A stretch of 64,000 nucleotides of DNA, taken from NCBI GenBank assembly GCA_019918135.1, contig WBZZ01001773.1, positions 77,001-141,000 of the forward strand, given 5' to 3'. The notes below the pieces were generated by a model. The model ran no database searches. It saw nothing but the letters and a program-made list of their open reading frames with translations, and was not told where the DNA came from. The stretch's first letter is position 1; each line of letters starts with the position of its first letter. The stretch is from Paulinella micropora (Eukaryota; Cercozoa; Imbricatea; Euglyphida; Paulinellidae). Of this stretch, positions 44,263 through 56,790 are shown piece after piece. A program made the position numbers and the translations under genes.

Positions 44263-47200
44263 AGATAGCCGAACCACCAAAGTACGAGCAGCAGGTGTGC
44301 CACGAGGTAGAGCACGAGGGTAACGACGAGGCCAATTTCGGCTACCTTGTTGGAAGCAAACTTGTCCTGAAGATAGTCTGTGCATCTATTGATCTGGGCA
44401 GCGGTTGTTTGCACTTCAGTGTCGTTCATGGCCTCCCGGGCCGACAAGGTGAAGTTGGCAAAGCATCGCAGGGAAGCTTGGCTTTGTGAGAGCATGATCT
44501 CCCAGATAGACAGGAGCTTCTTGTCGGTGCCTTTTTGGATTTCTTGCAGTTCGGGTTCGTCTAGGCGTTGCTGTACGTTTTGGATTGACGTTTGGACCTC
44601 TGTTGTGTAGCTCTTGATTCTGGAGTCAAGATCTTGCAATCCGGCCTTTAACTCGGTGAGGGTGGGGTCTTCACTGCCCGCGTGGCTGGCGCCCGACGAA
44701 ACAGCGGTTGCGTGCACGGTGTCGACGAAGCTGTCGAGCGCCACGCTGGCTTGGCCTGGATCGCTGAGGGGAGGGGAGCTAAGCTGCACGTCGCTTGCGA
44801 GGCGGCGCCGCGGCGTGAGCCGCGGCGCATTGTCGGTCCGGTTGCTAGCCGTCGCGTTAACGGTCCATTCGCCTTTGAGTGTGCTGCGCGTGATCCATTT
44901 GGCATACTTAGCGACCGCGGCCTCTACGGTCTGGAGCCATTCTTCGTGCAGGCGTAGGGCCTCCGCGGTGGTAGCCGCAGCCTGCGCTAGTAGCAAGCCC
45001 TGCTGGTCGCTGTACACGGCGTCCAGGACCGTCTGCTCTTGGAGCGGGACGGCGCTGGTGGCGCCGAGCGCGTTCCAGACGAAGCAGAGCGTGTTGCCCT
45101 CGGCGGGGTACATGCGTATGCCGGCCGGCGTGAAGACGGCGACTACTGCGGCGGCAGTGGCGGCGCGCCAGAGATTCTTGGTTAGCCCGGTAGGCGGGAG
45201 CGTTTGCCAGACGGGCACGGGCGTCGTGCCGTTGGGCCAGGGCGGAGGTGTGAGCTCTAGCCGCCAGGTCCGCCCGACGAGAGCGGGCGGGAGTAGGTAC
45301 TGCAGTGTCAGGTCGCGTGTGCCGGGCAGCAAGACCTGCACATCGGTAGGGCATTCCAGGCGTACGGAGGTGCCGGTGCCGGTGTCGTTGCCAGCGCCGC
45401 CGCCGGCAGGGTTGCCGTTCCCGCCGCCGCCGAGCTGCTGCTGCTGCGCCAGGGCGGAGCCCGACTCGGGGACGCGCAGCTGGGCAGTGACGCGGCCAGC
45501 CCCAGAAGCGGCCCGCCAGCGTACCCGAATCGAGGCGTTAGCCAGCAGCTCGGCGGCGGCACCGCCCCCGCCGAAAGCGGGCTGTAGGATCATTTCAAAG
45601 TTTTCTAGGACTTGGCAGACCCGACCCTGGGGTACGGCGGGCGTGCGTGCACAGAAGACCCGGCGCCCGCCCTGGGAGCTAACAGCATAGACAGGGCGCA
45701 CGAGGTCCCCGGAGCTGGTGACCGCGCGGCGGGGGTCGAAGTCCTCGTGCGAGGGTCGGGTGTGCAGCAGCGAGCCATGCTCGTAGCGGTAGAAGTCCTC
45801 GAAGCGGAACATGTCCCAGGTGCCATCCTGGCGGTACGCGGTCTGCGAGTACACTCGCGAACCCAGCGCGCTCTCGTCGTCGTCGTCGCCACCCTCGGGC
45901 GACGGCGGGCTGGCGCCTTCCGGGCCTATGGGCAGGCGTACTGTGTTAAGGCACGTGCCGCCGGCGCTGCGCGAGGCCCGCTGGAAAGCGGAGCGGCCGG
46001 CGCAGATGTCGGTGGGATCCACGTCCACCAGGTAGCGCCCCGTGGCGGCGGGGTTCGGCGCGGCGCAGCCTCCCTCCAAGGCGCAGACGGGCTCGCCCGC
46101 CCAGTAACAGCCGTTGTCGAGGGTGCCCAACAAGAGCTCTTCGCCGGGGACCTCGTAGTCGATTAGGGCCCAAGAGGTTTGGGTTTCCAGCGCGCGCTGG
46201 AGCTCATCGAGCTCGGCGGCCGCCTTGCCTTGCAGCTCGGGGGAGTCGCGGTCAAGTTCGATTTGCCAGTTGATGACTGGTTCCGTGCGTACGGGCTCCA
46301 CGCGCAGCAGGCGCAGCGCCGTTCCCGTGTGCGCCAGCCAGCTGGTGCGGTAGCAGTTGATAAGATCGGAGGGCGTCTGCTGGCCGGACAGCAGCCTGGC
46401 CTCCTCGTCGTCGAGGGCCGGGCGGACAGGCGGCGCCTCGCTCGCCTCCTCCACGAGTGCGAGGGTCTGTGCCACCGCGTTGGCGCCTTGCAGCTGCTGC
46501 GCCGTCGTCGTTGTTGTTGCCGGGGCGGCGGCGGCGGTGGCGCCGAGATCGACTGTCGCAGTAGCAGCAGCTGAGGTGGAGTTGCCGGCGGCGAGGAGCG
46601 CTGAGGGGGTGGTTGTGGACCACAGCGAAGGCTGTTGCGCCAGGTAAGCTGCGATGCTCTCAGGAGGGGGCGGGCTGCGCTGGCTGAACTCGGTGCGCAT
46701 GCCGAGGGGCGGCAGCATCCCCTCGGTGGCATAGAGAAACTCTGCGACCAGCGGCGAGTTGGCCAGCGTCTTGAGGGCCAGGGCCCACTGCCGCTGCAGC
46801 ACTAGAGTGAGCAAGTACGGCGTCAGGAGCCAATCGCGCTCCGTGGTGCCGGCCTTGTCCCAGCCCTCGGGGACCTGGCCGTTCTGGTACAGCACCCCCG
46901 CCGCCCCCAGCCTGAGGTACTGCTCTGGCGCGGCCTGCAGCTGCTGGGTCAGGCGCGCGAACACGCGGGCCGTGCGGATGTTGCTGTCGCACACCAGCGT
47001 CTCCCGCAGCTGTTGGAGCTGCAGCGCCTCCTGGGAGTTCGAGCGCAGGGCGTCCTCGGAGGCGGTCACGGCGGCCCTGTTCCAGTAGCCGTAGGCCGCA
47101 CCGCCCTGGGCCGAGCTAGTGCGCCCCGTCAGTACGGGGCGCAGGCTTCAGCGGACCACCCCCGCGGCCGCCGGAGCCAGGGGGGCGGCGTCCCCCCAGA

Positions 47201-50200
47201 GCGCCTCCGGCCCCAGGCAGAGCGCCGTCAGGAGCCCGCGGACGGCGTCGCCCCCGGCTAGGTCAAGCCCCACGGCAGCGCTGTCGGTGTCTTCGGCCGT
47301 CTCCAGCTTGGGGGCGGGGTCGGTGCCCGGCTGCCTGTTTTGTTGTGCCCAGCTGTACAGCGTTGCCTCGCGCAGGACCGGCAGCCGCTTGTCCGAGCTC
47401 CAGACGGCGCCTGCTGTTGGCGAGGCGGGGGGCACGGGCTGGACGCTGGAGGGCACGCACAAGCCCGAGCCCCGGCCGGCCTCGCCCAAGGGCAGCTGGG
47501 CGGCGCCCTGCTGTAACCAGGTCGTGTTGTGAAAGTAGCGCGCGCTGGCCCCCTCCACGCCGCCCAAGGAGTGGGTGAGTTGGCAGCGCTGGGCGCTGAC
47601 GCGCAGGCAGCAGCCCGCGCAGCGCAGCTGCTGCGACAGCGAGCCCAGGCGGCAGCTGGGCCTCCCCCAGGAATTCATGACTAGGTCTTCCTTGAAACCC
47701 ATGGTGTTCAGCCCCTCCTGGACCCAGCGCAGGTCGCAGAGCTGCAGCAGCCGCAGCTGGTAGACCCACACCTGGCCCGAGGCATGGAGCAGCGCGTGCC
47801 ACAGGCGTGTCTCGTGGGTCGGCGCGGTCGCGGAGGCGCCCGACAGCGCGCGCGGCACGACGCCGAACTCCTGCCCCTGCCCCGGCGGCGCGCCGTAGGG
47901 CGTGCTGGGCAGGAAGGGTTGCTCCCCGGCGAGCCGGAGCGAGAGCTCCTCTTGCACGTCGTGCACGTGCGCGACGTAGCGTTGCCGCCCGTACAGCAAC
48001 TGGCGCGCCAGCGCCGCTACCTTGCTGCTGCTGGCGGCGGACTTGCCCATCACGTTGGCAAAGTCCTTCATCAGCCCGCGGGTGACGTAGAGCGCGTCCT
48101 GGACGGCACCCGCCAGCCCGCGCAGCTCCGCGACTGCCCGGTCGGTAGAAGCGTCCAGCTGCTCGATCAACCCGCCCACGCGCTGCAACTCGCGTTCCAG
48201 ACCGGCGAACTGGCTGGCGACTGCCTCGCGCTGCGTGTCAAAGTCCTTGGTGTAGCGCTGCACGTTGCTGGACAGGTCCGTCAGTCTTTCCTGCATGTTG
48301 GCGAGCGCCGCCATGCGCACGTTGCCCAGCCAGCCCTCTAGGTCCTCGGCCAGGCCCAACCCCTTGAGTTGCAGTGCCAGGTTCTCCCTCTGCTTGGTCG
48401 CGATGGCCACGATCCCGTCGGAGCCGCTCCCCATCACCTCGGACACAAAGTTTTCCAGCGCCGCGGCGTTGGCGGACAGGTCCAGCGCGGCCTTGGCCAC
48501 CGTGAGGCGCAGCGTCTCGGTGCTCTCTGACACGGCGTAGTTGGGCTTGCACCGTGTCTCGTAGTCGATGCCCGACCTGGTCTTGTAGCCGGGCTCTACG
48601 ACGGTGCCCCCTATGCCTATGTCGTAGGACTCCTTGCTCAGGAAGCAGCGGTTGAAAGGGGGCAGGCGCGTGGGGTTCGTGGAGTCAGGGTGGCGGCAGG
48701 TGGCGCCCTCGACAGCCTGGACCTCCCCCGCCGCCGCAGCGTTGGCGTAGCAGCGCTCTGCCAGCGCTATCCACCGGAAGTACTCGACCCCCCCGTCGGG
48801 ATATTGAGAGGCGGGCTGCGACAGCTGGCAGGAGGAGCCGCGCACGGCAGCGCACTGCAGCTGGGCCGCTGCTAGGCTGATGGGGGTTGTGTAGTCGAGG
48901 GCTAGCTGGCACAGCCGGCGGGCCTCGCTGCAATCGAAGCCCAGCGCCTCCAGCGACTTGATCTGGCCTTCGGTGTACAGCATGAGCGCCTTGAGGTCAG
49001 CGCCCGAGGATTCGGCGACGTTGCCGAGCGCGTTCATAAAGGACGTGTTGCACCTGTCTTCCAGGGCGGCGGGCGCCTGGCGCAGCTCGGCGTGCATGGA
49101 AGCAAAGTCCAGCAGCGGCGTGCAGTAGCTGTGTCCAAGATTGCGCACGCAGGCCTGGACCTGCCCGTGGGTACGGAGCAGCCCGTGACCAGGGCCCGGG
49201 CGGGGGTCCAGGCGCTCCCAGGGGTTCACGGGGCAGCCACGGAGCCCCTCGTTGGTCGACTCAGCGCAGGGACACTCGGCGCCCTTGAGCCAGCCCGGGC
49301 TGCCGGGGTCGCCCGCCGAGCGAAACCAAAACTGGCTTGCGGCCAGCTTGCCGTCCGTGCAGAAATAGCGGCGGAACTGTTCCAGCTCGCTCTCCTGGGT
49401 GTGCTGAGGCTCGATGAACCCGCCACCATCTTCGTCCAGCAGCAGCCACAGGCTGTCGAGCAGGTCGGCGCGCAGGCCCGCGGCGCTCCCCCCGAGCATT
49501 CGGCCGCCAGCTTGGCCGATTCGGCGTTGTCCGCGGCCAGGCCGCAGTAGAGCTCGCGCTCGCTCCGGCTCTCACAGGCGCTGCTGTTCCAGCGGTGGCT
49601 GGCGCCGGGGCGAAGGAACACACGCGCGGGGATGCAGGAGAAAGCCTCCTGTGTGTCCCGCGCGTTGTCGGAGCCCGGGGTAAATTTGCAGCGGTTATCG
49701 CTGGCAAAGACTCGCGGGTATAGCGCGTCGGGCCCCGGCTGCGACGATTCCGTCGTCCCCCGGCAGGCCTCGCTCTCTTTGCGCGCCTCGTACGGCTGAG
49801 ACTGCGCCGGCGGGCGACAAGGGGGGTCCCACTGCCACTGGAGCGGGTAGCCCCGCCGTGCTGGAGGCAGCTGGTGCTTCGCGGTCACCAGGTCCACCCC
49901 GCGGCTGCTGCCTGCGTTGTCGTCGTCGTACTGCGGGGCAAGGCGTGCCTTTTGCAGCCAGTCGTACATGGCCGTGGCGGTCAGGACGCCCCTCAGCGGG
50001 CCGGGGTCTAGGTGTGCCGGCTGGGGCGCGTTGGCGTCGCCCCCAAATACCACTCGGCTGATGTCGAGCACATAGCTCGGCACCTGGCGGGCCAAAACGA
50101 GCTGTTCCCAGTATTGGCTCTGGGCGGCCGCGCACGCTTGCCGTCCGTCCACGGGCGTCCAGCCGACCAGCTGTCTGCTCTTGTCGTTTTGCAGGAACTC

Positions 50201-51323
50201 GTTCCACATATTGTCTGTTTGTTCGTCATCGGGCTCGACCGTTTGTTTACCGTCCTTTTGTTTCTGAATGGCTAACCAGATCCCACTAACCAATGCGCTG
50301 AACCCCGCCCATGGCGCGACCACCGGCATAACAAACGCCGTACCTACCCATGATTGCCAGCGAGGCAGCAAGCGCCGTTTCCAATTTCTTGGTCCTCTCG
50401 CTGTCCCCGGGGGTTTCGGCCGGGATAAACGACGTTCTGTACGCCGTGGCCAAGCGAATCCGCGCTTGCGTTTGGTGCAGCTCCAGCGCCCGGCGCTGGT
50501 GCACAGCGAGCCCCACAAACCCGCCCCGGCCTCCGTCGCCTAGGCTGCAGAGCAAAGGTGCTAGACAACGGCGGCTGTAGTTGAGCTCGTGCAGAAAGAG
50601 TTTGGTCAGCTTAGCGCCCCGGAGCAGAGTCTGCTCGTAGTCGTAGACGCTCGCCTCCATGTAACTCTTCTGGTAGTCCCGCAGAACCTGCGGGTGGTAA
50701 TGTTGCATGCTCGCACAATCCGCCGGGACGCCCCCGCACAGGGGGGCTGCGGGGGAGAGCCCGGCGCTGCCTGCGGGCGTGGCTTCCTGGGGGGACGGCA
50801 CTGTCTGTTGCAACAGGACCCGGCGGGGCATTCCGCCGCCAGAGCTGCCGGGCGAGTTCCAGTCGTAAGCCAGCAGTTCTCCCAAGGCCTGACTAAGGGT
50901 GGCATCAGCTCCCGCTGTTCTGCCATACAGGGAGCCCACCTGGCTGCCCCCTGTCACAAGCGCTTGGTTGGCCACGTCGCCCTCGCACGAGATGTGCTCG
51001 TGCAACTTGAGCTGCAAGGGTAGGTACTCGAGCGGGCGGAGTAGCGTCTCATGGAAGACGCCGTTACAACTGATCTTGACGGGGACACGTCTGCCTCCGG
51101 TCAGGTTTAGCAACAGCCTGATCTCGTCGGGGGCATTGGCAAAGGGGCGTTGGCAGAGTTCAAAGTCTAGGGTCAGCAGATGTTCTGTGACGGCCTCGCC
51201 CAACCCATACTCGTCGTTCCGCTGTACCGAATCGGTCACGACGCTGCGCAGCGTGGCGGCCCTGACCTTGACTGCGCAGCCCGCTATCATGCAGGCTGCG
51301 ATCAGTAGCTTATATGCCCACAT

Positions 51324-51570
51324 TTGTCTCTCTCTCCCCTTTTTTTCAACCAAAAAAATCTAACTTTAGTTTTTTGCTTACAGTCAAGGGAAGAGGGGGA
51401 GGGGGGGGGGCAGAACCTCCCCGCTCTCTCTCTCTCTCTCTCTGGCCCCTTCCCCCCCCCCCCCTCCCTCCCCTCTCCTTGCTTACACTGCCTTGCATGA
51501 TCTCTCAAGACAAAAACGAAAGAGAGAAAGAGAGAGAGAGAAAGAGAGGCTTGGCGGAACAAGTGTGACG
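51324..51570. promoter_or_regulatory. Divergent promoter region with G/C runs and CT repeat
   Basis: Between the giant glycoprotein gene (-) and the 812-residue gene (+). It holds a G run (51395-51410), CTCTCTCTCTCTCTCTCTCT (about 51425-51445), a C run, and a GA repeat (51520-51548). Confidence 0.55.
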
Positions 51571-54009
51571 ATGGTCTTGGACAGTCGAGTCTTTGTACAA
51601 AGATGTCAGAGAGCGGCTGCGCACTATGTAGCAGTGGCCGACGCGCTCTCGCAAGTCAGAAATAAAGGAGGCAACGACGGGCACCAGGCTGGGGAGCACG
51701 AGTGTGAGCACGAGTGCGTGTTCATGCATGCAGCACACATGTGCTGCCCAGAGTTTGCAAGCACAAGTTTTTGTGCGGCGGGCCGCAGGCGGGCGGTGTT
51801 TTGCTTTCGCGATATACTGGTTTACGTGTTTTTCCCCAACCCGACGTGGTTGCTGGAACGCCCCCTGTCGTTCATCAGCCAGAACATCCGGCGAGTCCTG
51901 CAAGCTCGGGCTACGGCCGTGGGCAGCCTGCCGCCCCCCGTGCGAGCGCAGCTAGAAGGCTTTTTGTCAGAGACAGTGTCGCTCCAGAGCATGTTCGGGA
52001 ACACAAAAGAGCTAGCGGACACGCCTCTACCACGGCTTTTAGCAGTCGGTAGCTGCTTAGAAAGAGGCCTGTCCTATTTGCAGGGTAGACGCGGCTGGCC
52101 GCTGCTGGGGCTGACGCAACACTTTACCCAGCGCCGGCACGGCAGCGAGCCGTTACAAGTGGACGTTCTGTTGTGGCAGACGGTGCAGCGGCTAGTAGCG
52201 GCCTTCCGAGCAGCACCCCCAGCCAGCCCCGACCACCCGACGACGATGACAAGAGCAGCGGCACTCCAGAGTCTTAGAGCCCGCGACTCCGAAGGCGCGG
52301 CCAGACGTTGGGCTTTGCGTTGTTTTGCGGGGGGTCTTAAACGTTGCCAAGACGAGTGCCTGCTGGGCGCCGCGCGCGGCGCGAGTGCTGAGATTCTGGT
52401 CGCCGCCTATCAGGGCGGCGTCTTGGCCGAAGAGACGGCCTGGGAGCGCGCGGCCCTGCCGGCGCTGGGGTCTTGTGTGCTGACCGTTTGGGGCTCCCCG
52501 GATCGGGCCCCGATGCCAGGCCAGGACTCATTTCGGGAGTGGGCAAGGGCCCTGCCCCGCTACGAGGGCTGGGGGCGGCTGCAGGCGCTGCTTACAGGAA
52601 GTGTCGGCAGGGCAGAGAGTGACACCTGCCAAGACGTGATCAACCCGTTCGCCGATACGCAGCCCAGCCTGCCCGCACGGGGGAGTGGAGAAAGAAAGGA
52701 GGGCGCAGGAGGGGGAGACGGTCTGTCAGTCGACTGGCTAGGCCAGCATTTCGTCCAGATCTGGCTGAACGTGCTCAATCTCTCTCAGCAGAGCGGAGGT
52801 TTCATTATGGATGTGCTAGACACAGCAAACTCTCCGTGCTTTATCCAACAGGTCCAGGCGCACCAGCTGTGGGCTAGGGCTCCCAGAGAGGATGCAGCCG
52901 ACGCCTCCACGCGCCCATTGTTCGACGGAGACCGCGGCACCCTGGCCCGTATGCTTGTACAACTATTCCATGGGCTATTGCCCAAGCTAGAGAGATTGAT
53001 AGAGGGGCCAGGGAGCTCTCCAAACCATGCGAGGCGCATGGATTGGGGGGCTTGTGAGGCACTGAGCAGTGCGTACGAAAAACTCGTGGCCCAACATGCG
53101 CGTTCTTACCACAGGCAGGCGCTCGGTCGGTACCGGCAGCTCCTGGCGGGCGCGCACGCTTTGGGGATGTCAGCAGGCCCGGGGGAGCGGCCGCTGACCG
53201 AACGGCTTCTTCAGGCCTTGTGCGACGAGGTGCAACAACGTGCTTGGGGGCAGGAGCCGCTGTCCACAGGAGGAGGAGATGAAGAAAAGGGCGAGCCCGC
53301 TAAGCAGCAGCAGATTGGCCTCGAGGTTTATCTGTTGGGTCCTATCTGGCAAGAACGAAAGGCGCTGGTGTGTTCCTTGTGGCTGTTGTCTATCTATTGG
53401 ACCGGAGGTCGGCTGGCCTGCGCCCCTGCCGCGCAGTCTTGCCGGGGCTACTTTGAAGAATCTGTTCGGCCGGGGCTAGGCAGGCTGTGGGTGCTGGCTT
53501 TGCAGGGGTACGACCGCCTGGTCCAGAGGCTCTTAACGGAGTCGGCCGGCCGGGCGGCCAGGTCGTCACTGCAAGAAAGCTGTCGTGAGGAGTACGAATT
53601 GTTGCAACAGGTAGAGGAGGCTAGACTTGCCGCAGGGTGGCCCGCCGCTGGCGACGCACCGGCCGGGCTGAGGTTTCAACCAGGCGCGCTCGAACCATGG
53701 GGCCAATTGTTAACGCAAGCGCTCTTGGACACGCCCGCCCCGGAGTTGCTGCGCTGTTCTCGTACCCTGGCGTCAGAGGCTCAGCTTTGTGTAAAAGAGG
53801 CACTGGATCTCTGGGCGGAGGTGGCGGCGTTCGCGCACCGGAGTTGTCGGTGGGACATGCCCGAGCTCTTGCTACCGCCAGATTGGCAGTGGACTAATAC
53901 CGAGTACTTGGCTGAACCCTTGTCCAGGTGGCTACAGCGGAGTTGGCTTGCGCATGAGCTTGCCCAATTCGCGGCGGCCGCTAAAAAGATACTAGCGCGT
54001 TGTGTTTAA
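51571..54009 (+). CDS. Large helical protein of unknown function, 812 residues
   Basis: An intact frame from the ATG at 51571 (MVLDSRVFVQRCQRAAAHYV); the upstream extension is a GA-repeat shadow. The protein is Leu/Ala/Arg-rich and largely helical, with no membrane segment strong enough to call. A His/Cys cluster lies early (HECEHECVFMHAAHMCC, about residues 50-66). Clear stretches: FCFRDILVYVFFPNPTWLLE, LLAVGSCLERGLSYLQGRRG, HFVQIWLNVLNLSQQSGGFI, VYLLGPIWQERKALVCSLWL. No domain recognised; tegument- or core-type structural protein is only a guess. It is one of the few long genes with no sign of interruption. The next gene (RPB2-like) follows on the same strand after 330 bases. Confidence 0.8.
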   Translation: MVLDSRVFVQRCQRAAAHYVAVADALSQVRNKGGNDGHQAGEHECEHECVFMHAAHMCCPEFASTSFCAAGRRRAVFCFRDILVYVFFPNPTWLLERPLSFISQNIRRVLQARATAVGSLPPPVRAQLEGFLSETVSLQSMFGNTKELADTPLPRLLAVGSCLERGLSYLQGRRGWPLLGLTQHFTQRRHGSEPLQVDVLLWQTVQRLVAAFRAAPPASPDHPTTMTRAAALQSLRARDSEGAARRWALRCFAGGLKRCQDECLLGAARGASAEILVAAYQGGVLAEETAWERAALPALGSCVLTVWGSPDRAPMPGQDSFREWARALPRYEGWGRLQALLTGSVGRAESDTCQDVINPFADTQPSLPARGSGERKEGAGGGDGLSVDWLGQHFVQIWLNVLNLSQQSGGFIMDVLDTANSPCFIQQVQAHQLWARAPREDAADASTRPLFDGDRGTLARMLVQLFHGLLPKLERLIEGPGSSPNHARRMDWGACEALSSAYEKLVAQHARSYHRQALGRYRQLLAGAHALGMSAGPGERPLTERLLQALCDEVQQRAWGQEPLSTGGGDEEKGEPAKQQQIGLEVYLLGPIWQERKALVCSLWLLSIYWTGGRLACAPAAQSCRGYFEESVRPGLGRLWVLALQGYDRLVQRLLTESAGRAARSSLQESCREEYELLQQVEEARLAAGWPAAGDAPAGLRFQPGALEPWGQLLTQALLDTPAPELLRCSRTLASEAQLCVKEALDLWAEVAAFAHRSCRWDMPELLLPPDWQWTNTEYLAEPLSRWLQRSWLAHELAQFAAAAKKILARCV

Positions 54010-54339
54010 AAGAGGTAAGCTGCCGCAGTTGTAAGAAGTACATCCAAGCAATTAAACAAGACTGTTTGTTTTGTTGTAGTCAATTACAAAACTTTCGGAC
54101 AGCCCCCTCGGTCTCCCGGTACACCAAAAAGCTAGAGGGGGGAGGGGGAAGAAGAGAAGACGGGGAAGAAAGAGGAAGGGAGTGAGGGGCGGGGATGATG
54201 GAGAGAGAGAGGGGGGGGGGGGGGAGAGTGTGTGCGAGGCCCGTCTCGTCTCCCCCCCCCCCTCCTTCCCCCTATTGAGGAGAAGAGAAGAACACAAATT
54301 CGCAAGGCAAGAAGAGGGGGAGGAAGAGTTGCTGTGACG
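54010..54339 (+). promoter_or_regulatory. Spacer before the RPB2-like gene
   Basis: ATTAAACAAGAC at 54049 may end the 812-residue gene. G-rich sequence, a G run at 54211-54222 and a C run at 54250-54260 precede the RPB2-like start. Confidence 0.45.
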
Positions 54340-55560
54340 ATGCAAGCGGATGCAGCTACGATAGCGGCTATCATACGTGAACAAGAAGAAACAGACGCAG
54401 ACCTAGCGGCGCTGCCAGCCCCCCGGGCTATTGCAACCGTGGAAGAATCAAGGTCTTTGGCCCTAGCGTTTCTGGAAGAAGAATTTAAGCTCAACCGCGG
54501 GGCGGTAGAAAGCTTGCGCTATTTTGTGTTGTACGCGGCGCCCAAACAGGTGGCCAAGCTGTCGGCGCAGTTGCGCTTGCGACAAGTGGATGAAAAGGAG
54601 TTTGAGCGTCTGCGCAAAAAGAGAAATCAAGGCAGTGCGCTGCGTAATGCTTTGGGTCCCTGGCTAGAGACCCAGGCAGAGGGCGGCGCGCGGCTGTGTG
54701 TGCCTAGGTTAGTAACGATCCCCCCGCGCATGACGACGACAGACTCGGGGAAGCGTTACGTACTGAAGCTGGGAGTCGAATTCGCCGGTTTCGAGGACCC
54801 CAGTGGGTGCTTTGAACAGGTGTGCGAAATGGGCGGGACGTGGTCGGCAGGTTTGCTGGCGCGGGTGACTTGGTCCCTGTTCGAGTGTCAGGGCCCCGGC
54901 CGCGCCATGACGGAGGTGCCGGCTGAGCCGGGCGAGTTGTTTCCACCCCCAGAAGTAATTCGCCTGTTGTCGCTGCCTTGGCCAGTAAACTTGCCACCCC
55001 CCAGCGCACTGCGGAGCTGGGCCGAGAGCGAGCGCTGGCTGCGTCTTCACGCGGGCGACCACTTGCAGCGCACGCTGGCGGGGATGGAGATAGGTTCGTG
55101 GGTGCCGTTCGTTCTGCTGGACGGCGTGTGTTGGGCGCTGGAGGGGCGCGAGACTCCCCCCTTGGACCATGCGTTAATCCGTCAATGGGACAGGCGAAAC
55201 AACGCCCTCAGCGGGCGTGCACCCGATACATCCCTCTGTCGTACTTCCCAGTTGGGGCAGCAGCCAGGCCAGGTAGTTCGAGAAGTTTACAAGATTTGTG
55301 CGGGGGCCAGCACCCCGGGCGGGACCAGGCGTCGAGCCGTGGCGTGGCGTACGGGGCAAGCCGACAAGACGGAAACAACCAAGGCCAGCGGCTCGGGGGG
55401 CGCCGACTGTCCGTTGGCACCAGCTGAGCAGCGCGCTGGGGGGCGGCGACAGCAGCCCCCAAGGAGACAGCTATACACAGAACGCGCCCGGGGGGCAGTG
55501 CCGTGTGTAGCCAAGAAAAGCAAAAAGAGACAGGAGAAAGAAGAAGGGGAGCGAGAAGCG

Positions 55561-55665
55561 CCGGAAGAAGAAGAAGAAGAAGAAGAAGAAGAAGAAGAAG
55601 AAGAAGAAGAAGAAGAAGAAGAAGAAGAAGAAGAAGAAGAAGAAGAAGAAGAAGAAGAAGAAGGA
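55561..55665 (+). repeat. GAA microsatellite encoding poly-Glu
   Basis: About 100 bases of GAA triplets inside the RPB2-like gene, followed by more Glu-rich codons to about 55860. The antisense frames (poly-Leu, poly-Ser, poly-Phe) are shadows. Confidence 0.85.
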
Positions 55666-56790
55666 GCAGAAGAAGTGGAAGAGGAAGACAATGACCACGA
55701 GATCGAGCTAGAAGAAGAGGAAGTGGCAGCAGAGGTTCTGCCGGAACAGGAAGAGGGCGAGAAGGAAGAGGAAGGAGAGTACGAGAAAGACGAGGAGGAA
55801 GATGAGGAAGAGGAAGAAGAGAGCGTAGAGAGGGAGGACGAGTTATCGGGAGGGGCGGCCAAACAGACAACGGCCGAGTACCACGTCGAAAACATGCGCA
55901 ATCAAGAGGGGGCCGTGATCGGAACAAAGAGACAGCGTCGTTTGTTGTTGTACCCCAGCGTCGTCTCGGAAACCCCGGAGCCAGCGGCCGGCAGTGACCC
56001 TACGCTGGCGGTGGGGTTTGGGAACGTGCAAAACAAACCGCCGCGTGACTTTGCTATGGACTGGGCGAAGCACGCACTGGAGTGGCGCTGCGCGCGTACT
56101 ACCTCTGCATCGCTCCCCCGCGAGTGCTTAGCTCAGTTTGTCCGTGCGCAGGTCAAGAACGATTCGGCACAGCCCGTCCTAAGCGCGCGTGTCTTTGTTG
56201 GTCAACCATGCGATCTGCCTATGGTCTTGCTCTGGCGTGCGCTGGGTGTGGACTCTTGGGCCAGGCTACGGCAGTTGGTGGTGCGCGGGGACGACCTAGC
56301 TGTCGAGGCGCTGTACGTTGACCTGCTGGAGCGTTCATGGCAGCTGAACGAGGGCGTGCGCACTATTTCATTTGGGACAGCTGTGGCTTCTGCGTAGTAA
56401 GGAGGCCAGCGTCGAGGAGATCGAACGTCAGGGCTTGTGGTGGCTGCGGCAGCGGTATCTGTTGCACATCTTTCCAGGGGAACGGCCGTGGCTCGCGCAA
56501 TACCTGCGGCGGCAGGTGCAGCCCGGCGGCCCACGGCTTGCACAGGCTCTCCGCCGAGCGCCCGCAGCAGCCTGTCGCCTTGCAGAACCAGGCGACCTAC
56601 CGCGGGGAGCCCCAGGCCCGCGTAGGGGCTCTCCCCGTGCTGAGCCTGCGCCGACAATAGGTAGTGCAATCGCCTGGGTCTGCATCCCCGCCGCGTACAC
56701 CAGACGGGGCCCCGTCACGTGCTCGTGGAACAGGGTCAGCGATGAAGAACTCAGGTGCCGCGCCGGCGACACATCCACCCAGTCCACCCC

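Larger units (their letters stand above)
44073..51323 (-). pseudogene. Giant secreted/membrane glycoprotein-like gene, interrupted
   Basis: Four consecutive minus-strand blocks over about 7.2 kb look like one very long gene, broken about three times. The start is the ATG at 51323 (MWAYKLLIAACMIAGC), a good signal peptide. The ectodomain is large, with many cysteine pairs and N-glycosylation sites (NTTW, NGTT, NDTG). It includes a long coiled-coil-like part (LQRVGGLIEQLDASTDRAVA) and a Gly/Ala/Asn low-complexity stretch. Near the C terminus a second coiled coil (LQDLDSRIKSYTTEVQ) precedes a membrane anchor (VVTLVLYLVAHLLLVLWWFG) and the cysteine-rich juxtamembrane CCKCC with a short basic tail. 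Signal peptide, coiled coils and one C-terminal anchor suit a type I viral surface or fusion-type glycoprotein, by inference. No family was recognised. Confidence 0.7.

Noticed and set aside
44614-45690. Plus-strand open frame of 358 codons
   Set aside because: Antisense to the giant glycoprotein gene, Ser/Arg-rich, no domain.
47148-51323. Reading the giant glycoprotein blocks as separate unrelated genes
   Set aside because: Inner blocks lack their own starts, promoters and end signals, and features run in the order expected of one protein from signal peptide to anchor. The alternative cannot be fully excluded.
55208-55927. Antisense poly-Leu, poly-Ser and poly-Phe frames
   Set aside because: They arise only from the GAA repeat read on the other strand or in other frames.
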